Positions 40,085 through 48,877 of a DNA stretch of 64,000 nt are shown here, piece by piece. Under the pieces are notes generated by a model. The model was not told the DNA's origin. It saw only the letters and a list, made by a program, of their open reading frames with translations, and made no database searches. How positions within the stretch are numbered: position 1 is the stretch's first letter; the number at the start of each line of letters is the position of its first letter. The stretch covers positions 26,150-90,149 of the forward strand of contig LUCM01004223.1 in assembly GCA_008360955.1 (NCBI GenBank), given 5' to 3'. The stretch is from Fasciolopsis buskii (taxonomy: Eukaryota > Platyhelminthes > Trematoda > Plagiorchiida > Fasciolidae). A program made the translations under genes and the position numbers.

Positions 40085-40975
40085 AAACTGGAAAGCAATT
40101 GACTATCTGAACAAATCATCAAGGTGATTGCTTGTAGGATATATGGACAATACGGTAATCACGGACTTACCTGGACCTCAGCCAAGCTCATTGAAAAGTA
40201 GAATTTACGCTGGAAACGGAATCCTTAGATTGTGTGCCATTCTTAGATGTATTTATATCCCACTGTCCGGATGACCGTCTTTAGCAATCAATCGAACGTA
40301 AGAACAGGACAGGACAACAAATACAATACCGAAAATTTGTTTCGATTTATATCAGAAACAAAATCTTGTTTATGTTTAGCAGACGGTCTTCATTGCGTGC
40401 ATTGCAAAATTAATCGAAGTTGACCTAATAAGGGTGAAACAATCATTTCTGCAAACGAGTGACCCTAGCGATTCATCGACAAAAGCATGAAAATCAAGGG
40501 GAATAAACCCAATCTTCAAACATTTGAGAATAAAGTCGTACACCTATGAGCCCTTTTATGTAGGAAACACTACAGCACGCGTTAATTAGGCGGCCCTAGG
40601 TGACAACCAGTTACACAAAATTTGCTATCGAACTGAGCATTTTGTTTACATCTCGACCAATTCTACTTCTACAGACGAAAGACAAAGTAACTAAGAATTT
40701 TGCCTCCTGCTATATGTGCTATTCACTTGCACCTAGAGACAAGTTATGTGGGTCAAACTACACGATTATTTGGGTATATAACGGAACATGACCTGACCTA
40801 GATGAATAAAGAACCGAGAATATATAGAAAGAAGCCAATCACCATGCATCTGATATAATCAAATTATCGATTCAATACAAGCAAAGCTTACCCTCCCGCG
40901 TAAATCGTTGTAGAAAGAGCGGCAAAATATGTTGATGGTCGAATCCTGTCCAAGGCTAGAACGAACGCGATCCGC
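40085..40975 (+). pseudogene. PLE reverse transcriptase C-terminus and GIY-YIG domain, decayed
   Basis: Motif C region reads GYMDNTVI at 40137-40160 (usual YxDD, second Asp now Asn). After a frameshift, VEFTLETES and VPFLDVFISHCPDDRL run from 40198 to about 40282, ending at a stop. A later frame gives SRPILLLQTKDKVTKNF and paired Cys (40640-40725), the connector before the endonuclease. After another shift, SYVGQTTRLFGYITEH at 40742-40789 matches the central part of the GIY-YIG domain (YVG, conserved Arg). RTNAIRPK and DLSVYP near 40960-41000 match the C-terminal end of PLE proteins. Multiple frameshifts and stops make this non-functional. The N-terminal two thirds of the ORF are absent. Confidence 0.85.
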
Positions 40976-41258
40976 CCGAAATAACGCGATCTCTCGGTCT
41001 ATCCTGACAATTGGCACAATATATAGTTATGTAACTGATGACCCATTAAAAGCTCTGTGACATGTGTCAGCACATTATCTATCATGATTCCGACTACACA
41101 GCGTCCACGTGGACACGTCATTTTGGTATGTAATTATTTGTTATCACTATTATCTTTTGACCTCCTTATCCCAATACCTATAAAACATGCTGTATTTCAT
41201 CATTTGTGAGGCACCGAGTGCCAGGTAGTACGCTACCATGCTCTGTATCGTGCTTTGG
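40972..41258 (+). repeat. Right inverted arm of the 40-kb PLE
   Basis: It follows directly on the end of the GIY-YIG reading frame and is the 3' terminal region of the element. The core 41001-41211 pairs with the left arm. Beyond it, two adjacent small hairpins, GGCACcgaGTGCC at 41210-41222 and GGTAGtacgCTACC at 41224-41237, have no counterpart in the left arm. Similarity resumes at AAAGCACG (inverted, about 41245-41258). Confidence 0.93.
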
Positions 41259-44200
41259 AATATCTGCCAGACGGTCATTTTATCAAAGGGGTTCTCAGTA
41301 TAGCATTTCAGTAAACGATTGCGTATCAGTCACCTTGGCGGGTAGAGTGGCAGCATTGGGATGAACATGTAGATTTGATTTGTGATGTCAGCGGCCGTCA
41401 CATTCCGATTTGTTCGGGCAACTGACGTTGGCAGTTAAGCCGCAAATGTTTTATTGCCAGCAAGTTTTACACCGTCAATTCGTTGGCAGTACTTTGTAGA
41501 CCCGTCTTTGTTTTTGTCAGTGTAACTCAGAAGTGACCGTGACTTGTGCAGGTCATTTAAACTTGAGATTGCTGAGTGGAGTTTTGTCATTTGTCTTGTA
41601 TACGACCAGATCGTTTTTGTTATAAAGTTTTGCTGCTAGTTGATGTGCTTAATGGGTTTTGGCCTACACTGATTTTGCTTTTCCTGTGTTTTTCAGATCT
41701 CACAAGAAACCACTTCGATGATCGTTGTTCTAGCTCATACGATAGTGTTGACCTTGAATTGATTTTGTACAATCAGCAATGGGACTTTTAGAAGTCCCCA
41801 TGAGAATGACTCTCAAAGCAGCGTTTTCCCAAGTTTCGTAAGATAACCGTGGGAATGACCTTCCTTCCTATATTAGCATTTCCTTCAACAAGACTCCGAT
41901 ACCTTCTCATCGACTGCCATTTGTGATTGAATCACTACCCTCATAGTGAGAAAAAATGGACATTTTGGGAGGTTCGGATAGCTGAACTTGGCGAGTGGGT
42001 TGCAAACGCTTCATCGCCGATCAAGGCAACATCGCCAACGCAATTACACGGATCGCTCTCAGTGAATAAACTGGCCAAGTTTGCTTCGGGGTTAAAGGAT
42101 TATTGATGAAGGCAAAGAAGTTTAACTCAAACCCAAAGGATTATTTCTCAGGGTTGAAGAATCCCTTGTCATGGCTAGAGAATCAAGTTTTGATGCAATC
42201 TTTAGTGATAAAGAATGCATAACATTGGCCGCACGAACACCCATCAAAACAGTTGGTTTGTAGATGGCAATGCAGCCCGAAACTGTAATAAAAACGAGCT
42301 GATTAATTGACAACATTCTGACTGCGAATTACCTATTTTCGGTTAGACTCTAATTACCTTCGTTTTGCATGCACGAATATGATTTGTTGATTTTTACTTG
42401 CATGCTCGGGTGTCTATGTACGGAAGTGTTAATATCCCGCGACGTCTTCAAATCTAACACAGTGAGAATTATATTTGAACTCATTGTAAATCAGCTAAGA
42501 CAAGACTGTAGCTTATTTAATCTTTAGATGTGACATTTTACCCACGTATTCATTGATAAATTGGGCTATAAATTGCAAACTTCGGCTTCATCACAATGCT
42601 TGAAGAAGTGACCATAAACAAAACAAAATGTCCACATTTCTCCGGGCTTTTTAAAAAATGGTTCCTCATTTTACAAACGGCAGGTCATTTAGTTCTTAAG
42701 ATTTTGGTGATATATAGATAGTCAATTTATTTAATATTATTGAGGTATAAACAAGAATGCAGTTAGCCTCGAGTAAAAGAAATGAATTGGAACTTTGTGT
42801 TGTTTCTATTTGGAAGTTGGGTTTTATCAAAGAATACCCCTAAAGTAAGTTACCACAAGATGGATCAATGCTTAAGAACAGTGTAAGCAACCGATATAGA
42901 ACGTGACGTACCTTTTGATAATCGCGTAACTTTCGGGGGCCTACTTAACGTTGTATAATGGTTATCATATAGGCACCTCCATATACATCGGAAGGATGCA
43001 AACATAAGAGAACGTGAGATTTGCTGTTGACATTTTGGCTGACCCTAAAGATTTTGTACATAATGCAGTGATCGCAGAATCGTCGTGTTTTTATATTAGC
43101 ATTAGGCTCACTGAGGTTACCTGTATACTTAATTAATGGACTAACCAAAAGCGGTTGGAAAGCTCAATGCGTAAAAAGAAATCCACGTGGAGATTGAAGG
43201 ACTCCATAAATAGACAGACTGAAATACAAAAGTTTGCTTCAACGGGCTGTAAATTCAGCTCTCTCAGAGAAAGACATATGTATGGACAAATCAAAAAGAC
43301 TGAGTTCAAGCATGGTTTTGCCATTGTACATAAAACTTTTTTCTGTTATCATAGCAAACCTGATTGCTGTAATCAAAAGACCAAAAAGGAGAACTTTAAC
43401 GGCCCCGTGCAACTGAAGTTCGTTAAAGTTGACGGGGTAAGCGAACGCATCCATAAGTATACAGTTGTTTACGATAGGTAAACTCAATTGACCCGAAACC
43501 GTCACTGATTATTTTGGTACCGGAGAAAAATGATTTCGTTTAAGTTTGGTTTGTCACTGAATGGGTCAAAATCCACCGGAATTCGATGTTGTACGAGCTA
43601 TTGGTTTTTGTTCTTTTATAAATGTACCCGGGGAAATCTACAGCGATTGTTTTTGACAGCACATCAAACACTTCTTCAAAATGGAGAATACCATTTACCA
43701 AGGGCTGTATTATTTTCACTGCATGAGGCAATTTTAATTTTGTAAGCATATCGGTGGCTCCGAAATCAACACCCTATATTGCATTGGTGATATTACACAA
43801 AAATTCCGGTTATGCAATCAGTGTGGCTGTGCAAAAAAAGAAAAAAATTTTATCGTAGTTTTCGGATGTTTACCGTATTTTGGTAGAATGCCCTCACCAA
43901 ACCAATTGTTGCTGTTATCTAAAGTTGCTGCTTTTAGTTGAGGTTTGGGTTCCCAAACTTCCGAAATCATTCGTTTCTTCCTTTTCCAAGTAGGCATCTT
44001 GCAATTTACGGCAGCCTGGCTTCTATTCTTGTAAACACTACGATTCTGAACACCCAGATTTAGGTCTACGAAGATGGCATCAACGTAGCAGGAACCAGGT
44101 TCTAGAATAGCAGTGTTCAAAAGCAACGGAAAAAGTTCAATTTGGCTAACAAAGCAAACCGCGGAATTTGTTATCATTTTATTCGATGAAATTAAACCTC

Positions 44201-45080
44201 CTGCTTTGCATTGCGATTCCGAAATTGCGCTCACGATCGCACTTATGTTTGGTGTAGAACTTTAGAGATTAAAATTCAGCAGAAACATGATAACACAAGA
44301 ACATCCCTTCCTACAAACAGTTGAGAAACCAGGGAGAGTATCTCATTATTTTATCCTCAGATAGCTACTGAAGCCAACGTATGCAAGATTAAAATAACCA
44401 GTTTCAAAATTTTAGCAGAATTCATACGTGAAAATATCGGCAAGTGAGGAGACCCCGACCGGGGAATTTTACTGTTAAATGTTGATTTTGTTTGTGGATA
44501 TCTAGTGGCACTGAGAAAACGCGGTTTAGATTCAGTCTAACCGCGGTTATAGAGAATAATTTGGTTTAATCATGTGGCAATATGTCCCAATGACCCATGC
44601 GCTAAAATCATTATACGTTTGTATTTAAAATATGGCCATTTTACTTGATGTAGGTCAACCATGCAGTTGTGTTATCTGACCAATCACCTCCGAGTAAAGC
44701 AACGTTTACGTGAGTGTAGTTAGTTTAATTTAGAAACACATGGTCACCAACCATGGGACCCAAAATGAAAGGTGTTCCAATCCCTAGAGTACCTTTGCAA
44801 GGATAAAGATTTCTGATATTGTCAATAACCATTCTCTTTGGTTCATTTTACTTCTCTTGCATTAGATGTAAAAGGTGACTGTCTTTCCAGTAGCTTATTG
44901 ATACTGTGTTATACACTGTGAGCGTTATTTTTGACTGGGTTAGGCGATCATCCTCATTTGCTCGGAATCAGAAAACAAAACGGGAGTCGAAATCTATTAA
45001 GCTTATCAGCCAGTATCAAAAATAGTTATCACGGGCTATAAATTACCTAAGACTTGTTCGGTTTTTGAACATTGCAGAGA
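41259..45080. other. Gene-free DNA with one GC-richer patch
   Basis: No gene is identified. A GC-richer patch at about 41966-42106 has a 45-codon open frame (containing GEWVANASSPIKATSP) that I cannot assign. It could be an old repeat. A near-perfect small hairpin, CGCGGTTTAGA against TCTAACCGCG, lies at 44519-44546. The 138-codon minus-strand stretch at 43818-44234 has no motif. Confidence 0.5.
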
Positions 45081-45229
45081 ATAGTTGCACTTGGACAAAA
45101 ACATCCTGTTTAAAGATACAATATCCGCTAAGACTGAAACCATGTTTTTGCCGAGCTTATTGGTATTCCTATCACATTGTGAATCTCCACACGTCAAATG
45201 CGTTGTAGATTGCTCATATTCCGAGAAAG

Positions 45230-45697
45230 ATGCATCTGAAAGATTTTGTGAATTACTACGCAACTAAGAGAATGAGTGGCGAAACGAAAATTATTCGGTC
45301 GGAGCTGTCTATCTACTCTATGGGATTGAATAAGAATGGAGTTGTATCGAGCAGAAACGTTATGCTTGGCCATTTAGTCGAAGTGAGCTTAAATTCTGGG
45401 GAAAATCATTCCCTATAACTTTATTTGTTTCGTTTTTCACAAGTCATGAGTTATGTAAATTTATCGGAAAGCAAGCATGATGAACTCAAGCAAAAAATGA
45501 TAACATCATCTGAATATTTAGTTGTGGAAAATGTACCCTTGGAAAAATCCACAAATGTTTGTTATATTGTAAACTTACAAGGCTTACAGATCAAATGCAA
45601 CTGTAAGTACCAAACTTCCGCTTCATTCGAAGTACTAATATCAGCGCGGCAAAAACAGTGTTCTCGCTTATCAGATTTCAATATTGGCAGTATATAA
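45230..45697 (+). pseudogene. Possible MULE-type transposase relic with degraded SWIM finger
   Basis: Two same-frame open stretches separated by one stop (at about 45416-45418) give some 150 codons. Near the end, YIVNL, then CNCKYQTSASFEVLISARQ, follows the pattern of a SWIM zinc finger (Y-V-N-L, C-x-C, about nine residues, C-R-H-I-L-A-x-R). The final Cys and His of that pattern are changed to Phe and Val. The following LSDFNIGS fits the L-F-D block that often comes next in Mutator-like transposases. I see no catalytic DDE residues upstream. The match is by pattern only and could be chance. Confidence 0.3.
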
Positions 45698-45861
45698 AGA
45701 TCAAGGTAAGTTATTCGACTGATCCATTACTGAAGATACTGATTTTCTGCAAACTGTCCGCGGTTAACTGTATCCAACGATCCTTCGTGGATACAAGTTC
45801 ACGAATCACCATGCAAAACTGTGCCTTAAGATTTGTTGGGAGAGTGAGTTTTGCTTGTTAA

Positions 45862-48299
45862 GACTAAAAGCTGTTCAAACAATCCATGACAGAACTGACT
45901 AGCCAAAAGTTTATTATTTGTTTGCTGAAGCTTAGCGACAGTAGATTACACATTCAGTTATCGCGATTTGGTTGAATTCGATAACTTTCATTAAATGCAG
46001 TGTAGTAGCTTGACATGCACGGTGATTTTGTTGCTGGAGTTCATCTAGTTATGATAACGCAAAAATATGCGGATGTTTTTAATACTGCCTATTCCAAATA
46101 CGATACGTCAGATTTTATATTTGGTTCTCTGACCAAAATTAATATTTGACACTTCCATTAAAAGGATAAAAATTAGTCTCTTCCTACCAGTTCACCAACA
46201 CCAGCGCGTTGTCTCATTAAACCGAGTCGAGAATCGGGTGATCTGTTTGTCCATGCTAATGTACTCTAATTAATTTTATCGTAGCGCTTGATTGTAGGGA
46301 TCAAATGTTTATCCGAAAACCCCGTCCAAATTGCACGAAGTTAGTTTTATGAAATCACGTGGTATTTAGTGATATAATCACACGACTGAATTGCACACCC
46401 GAGGGCTTATGTGGGCGGTATATAAAAAATTCAACTAGGTTAATTCCATGTGGATAGAATTTTGAAAATCACTCTCTTATCCAGCAACCGATCAGGTGGG
46501 AATCCATTACTCATTCACAGATAGTATCTTTGATCCTCCTGTATGCTTAGCCCAAATTGCGGCTTTTCCTGATACTTCACATACCAACGTAAATATTCAT
46601 ATAAAAGGTAACATCAGCACTTATAGGTGCAACCGCCCAGCAACAACATTGCAGAGTACGTATAACGCATAGGATGGTCTATTAAATTATTGGCACACCA
46701 TTCTGGGTAATGAGGCTGATTCCAAAAATTGCCCAGGAATGTACCGAGCTATAGATTTTGCATCGTTTAGTACTAATTACTTTAAACAGAAATTTATTTG
46801 AATTAATAATAACACACCAGAAAGTATCACATATCTCTAACGCATTTCATAATTTTCGTTGTAATTTATATGACTGAATTTGATATTACAATATGTTTCC
46901 CAGGGGTTACGCATCGAAAAGATCGGGTTGGGTAAGTTTATTCACTGTCGTGTTGCGGGAGTTAAAATGTAACCCCAATTGTAGGTGTAACTGCCAGTTA
47001 TGGGTCATAATTGGTCACTTTGACAAAGGAGGAAGAAGCATCCCCGTCAATATTCATTTTGTACAAAAACTCCGTCTTAGTAAGTGAAAAACGATTGAAT
47101 CTGCCGTGGCGAAGACCTTAGGTCATAGTAATTACGACCGATGGGCCGAAAATTTGGATACGACCTCGAATACAATTTTCTAAATCAATAGTCTGACTGC
47201 TACGGGCCAGATGACCCTAGATGGAGCTTCTGATGACATCTGACTTGCAATAGTTAGTGCTTTCCTATAAACTGATAAAAGCGCCTGGCCATATAACTGA
47301 AACAAGTTGCTCCAGGTTTGTTTAAGATAGACCAAAAATAAACCATCGAGGAGAAGGTTTCCTAAATCCCTCTTAGTTCTTAATCCCACGAAATAAAATG
47401 GGACCGGCCGTTAAATTCACTTATCTAAATCCTTCTTGTGAATTTTAAGACAAGGTATAAAGTTCGTTGGAAACGCGTTTGCTTCTTGGTATATTGTCCC
47501 AACGCAGGTGGGAAAACTATTCAAATTTGGAAACCGTTTGGGACCTACATTGCAGTTTTGCAACATCGAAGCATGCAAATATGATACTAGTAAGACAACA
47601 TGCGTCAAAATATCATTCTAAAAGTGTATGCCTACTAAAAATGCGGAATAGAAACTGAACTATGTTCGCCCCAGAACGACAGCGGTTCTGAGTCCGTCCC
47701 AGTTGATGCTGGTTGACTTGCTTGCTTCAGCTCTAAATAATCGTGAGAATGTGAACCATTGGAACTTTGCTTTGTCATTAGCAGCATAGTTAATTTTCTA
47801 TTTTCTTAAGATGTTCACGAAAGTGAACACGAAACTGTCACTGAGGTAAATGGAAACATAGACTACGTGCAGAATGAAGATCAAAATGGAGTTCCGTTCT
47901 ATGTATACATGCCAAGGAGTAGTCAAAACTACTGCCTGGAAATGACATTGCATACCTAAAATAGTATGTATTCGATTTGTTCCTGTTTACCGCCCGTCTC
48001 ATGCACCATTTATCTTTGTGAATTTTGAACGTAGTCTCTGACTTCACTCGGGAATATGTCCAGTCTCGGTCTGTGCTTGCAACAAATCTTGAAGGATACC
48101 TGGCCAGTAGGTTTCGGGGAATTTTGTCTGTCTATTCACCAAAGCCTTATCTTGCAAAGCTTATGGTAAGGATCGTTTATATTTGATGACATTTTTAGCT
48201 GTCTTATGTAATTTGTTAAGATAACGATGGGATTTCTTTCCTCGATTTAGGAATAATGATCACAGTGTGACGGCAAGTACTGCTGAACTAACCAAACAA
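45862..48299. other. Gene-free AT-rich DNA
   Basis: I see nothing that supports a gene or transposon. Short frames of 60-70 codons at 46.9-47.1, 47.2-47.7 and 47.8-48.0 kb overlap on opposite strands and carry no motif. Confidence 0.55.
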
Positions 48300-48311
48300 A
48301 CCAACTTATAC
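48300..48311. repeat. 12-bp target-site duplication, left copy
   Basis: ACCAACTTATAC here is repeated exactly at 48866-48877. The two copies immediately border the inverted hammerhead-SINE composite, as expected of a target-site duplication made when the whole unit was inserted. Confidence 0.85.
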
Positions 48312-48318
48312 ATGTTAG

Positions 48319-48356
48319 TAGTAGGAGATTGAATGTGTTCATGAAATAACTCACCA
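48319..48356 (-). repeat. 38-base SINE tail motif, copy 1
   Basis: TAGTAGGAGATTGAATG followed by TTCATGAAATAACTCACCA matches 48695-48732 at 36 of 38 bases in direct orientation. It also matches the end of the composite (48847-48864) in inverted orientation over 18 bases. Confidence 0.92.
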
Positions 48357-48397
48357 TGTGATATCATCGCCCAACTCACCATAGAGAAACCGTGGAA

Positions 48398-48442
48398 ACA
48401 CTGTACAGCTGTTTCATCCTTGTTAGGAATCATCAGCAGTGC
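48398..48442 (-). ncRNA. Type I hammerhead ribozyme, catalytic core intact
   Basis: On the minus strand the order is GCACTG (stem I), CTGATGA (core), TTCC-TAACAA-GGAT (stem II and loop), GAAA (core), CAGCTG (stem III, a minimal dyad), TA, then CAGTGT (stem I). Stem I pairs over six positions, one being G-U. The cleavage triplet is GUA, allowed by the NUH rule though less common than GUC. Residues G8 and G12 are present. One weakness is the U-U opposition at positions 10.1/11.1, normally a G-C pair at the base of stem II, which may lower activity. Self-cleavage would fall between 48404 and 48403. Sm-alpha SINEs have the same order, including a very short stem III. Confidence 0.82.
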
Positions 48443-48449
48443 ATATCCA

Positions 48450-48530
48450 CCGCGCCCGGACTGGGACGCGAACGCGGGACGAACGATTCTGGGTCGAACG
48501 CCTTAGCCATTATGCTACCGGGCAGGCTCT
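48450..48530 (-). mobile_element. tRNA-derived promoter head of the left hammerhead SINE
   Basis: Box A reads TAGCATAATGG (48507-48517, minus) and box B reads CGTTCGCGTCC (48464-48474, minus). Between them lies GCGTTCGACCCAGAATC, which resembles a tRNA anticodon arm. It joins directly to the GCGGTGGATATGC leading into the hammerhead, the arrangement of Sm-alpha-like SINEs. Box B deviates at several positions from the consensus, so Pol III activity is doubtful. Confidence 0.7.
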
Positions 48531-48694
48531 GAACGGTTTGTTGAACTTCACCACGTGATGTTGCACTTATCCGTCACTGATTCGCTCGGTTACCGTCCGC
48601 TAGCTCACAGCGATCGACCCCTACTGATAGATGACTTCTCTGAAGGTAGCCTTTGGATAGGACCTACAGAGCTTAAATACTTGGTGCATTTTGC

Positions 48695-48732
48695 TAGTAG
48701 GAGATTGAATGTTTTCATGAAATAATTCACCA
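48695..48732 (-). repeat. 38-base SINE tail motif, copy 2
   Basis: This is a direct repeat of 48319-48356. Here it abuts, head first, a box B-like GGGTTCGCGTCCC of the plus-strand SINE, so a minus-strand tail is fused to a plus-strand body lacking box A. Confidence 0.92.
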
Positions 48733-48768
48733 CCCGGGTTCGCGTCCCAGTTCGCTCGCGGTGGATAT

Positions 48769-48813
48769 GCACTGCTGATCATTCCTAACAAAGATGAAAC
48801 AGCTGTACAGTGC
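48769..48813 (+). ncRNA. Hammerhead ribozyme, core mutated (G8 to C)
   Basis: This is the second copy, with the same order as the minus-strand one: GCACTG, CTGATCA, TTCC-TAACAA-AGAT, GAAA, CAGCTG, TA, CAGTGC. Stem I is perfect here (six Watson-Crick pairs), but the core reads CTGATCA instead of CTGATGA, changing G8, a catalytic residue, to C. Stem II is also weaker. Without a compensating change at C3 this copy should be inactive. Confidence 0.8.
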
Positions 48814-48865
48814 TTCCATGGTTTTCCTTATAATGAGCTGAGCGACGGTGACTTATTTCATGAAG

Positions 48866-48877
48866 ACCAACTTATAC
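48866..48877. repeat. 12-bp target-site duplication, right copy
   Basis: ACCAACTTATAC matches 48300-48311 exactly and lies directly after the SINE tail TTCATGAAG. Confidence 0.85.

Larger units (their letters stand above)
39835..41258 (+). mobile_element. 5'-truncated Penelope-like element with inverted terminal arms
   Basis: The element has inverted arms (left about 39835-40071, right about 40972-41258) around a plus-strand fragment of a PLE open reading frame. That fragment starts inside the reverse-transcriptase palm, just before motif C, and runs through the GIY-YIG domain into the right arm. The right arm follows the C-terminal codons, so it is the true 3' end. The left arm is an inverted copy of that 3' end placed directly against the truncation point. 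PLEs are known for 5' truncation and for terminal repeats in inverted orientation, so this layout is diagnostic. No clear target-site duplication was found. Confidence 0.88.
48312..48865. mobile_element. Inverted pair of hammerhead SINE copies inserted as one unit
   Basis: This composite of about 554 bp is flanked by a perfect 12-bp direct repeat. The left part (48319-48530) is a tRNA-derived SINE on the minus strand. The right part (48695-48864) contains a plus-strand copy. Both share the body around the hammerhead core and end in GGTGA-TTATTTCATGAA, giving a foldback with long arms (48337-48479 and 48733-48864). A 38-base tail motif occurs as a direct repeat at 48319-48356 and 48695-48732 with two differences, so the right SINE body is fused to an inverted tail. 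The spacer (48537-48694) also has similarity to the tail region (TCACCA-GTGAT). Known: hammerhead SINEs (Sm-alpha type) in schistosomes. Inferred: single insertion of an already rearranged copy, possibly by twin priming. Confidence 0.82.

Noticed and set aside
41020..41080. CTGATGA in the PLE right arm (41035-41041) and in the left arm (40000-40006, minus), as PLE terminal repeats can carry hammerheads
   Set aside because: No GAAA at the required place and no convincing stem I or stem II. If it was ever a hammerhead it is beyond recognition.
43497..43505. AACCGTCAC, the start of the schistosome spliced leader (also at 53509-53517)
   Set aside because: Only nine bases match and the following leader sequence and donor site are absent in both places.
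43818..44234. 138-codon minus-strand open stretch
   Set aside because: No recognisable family pattern and no supporting context. Treated as chance.
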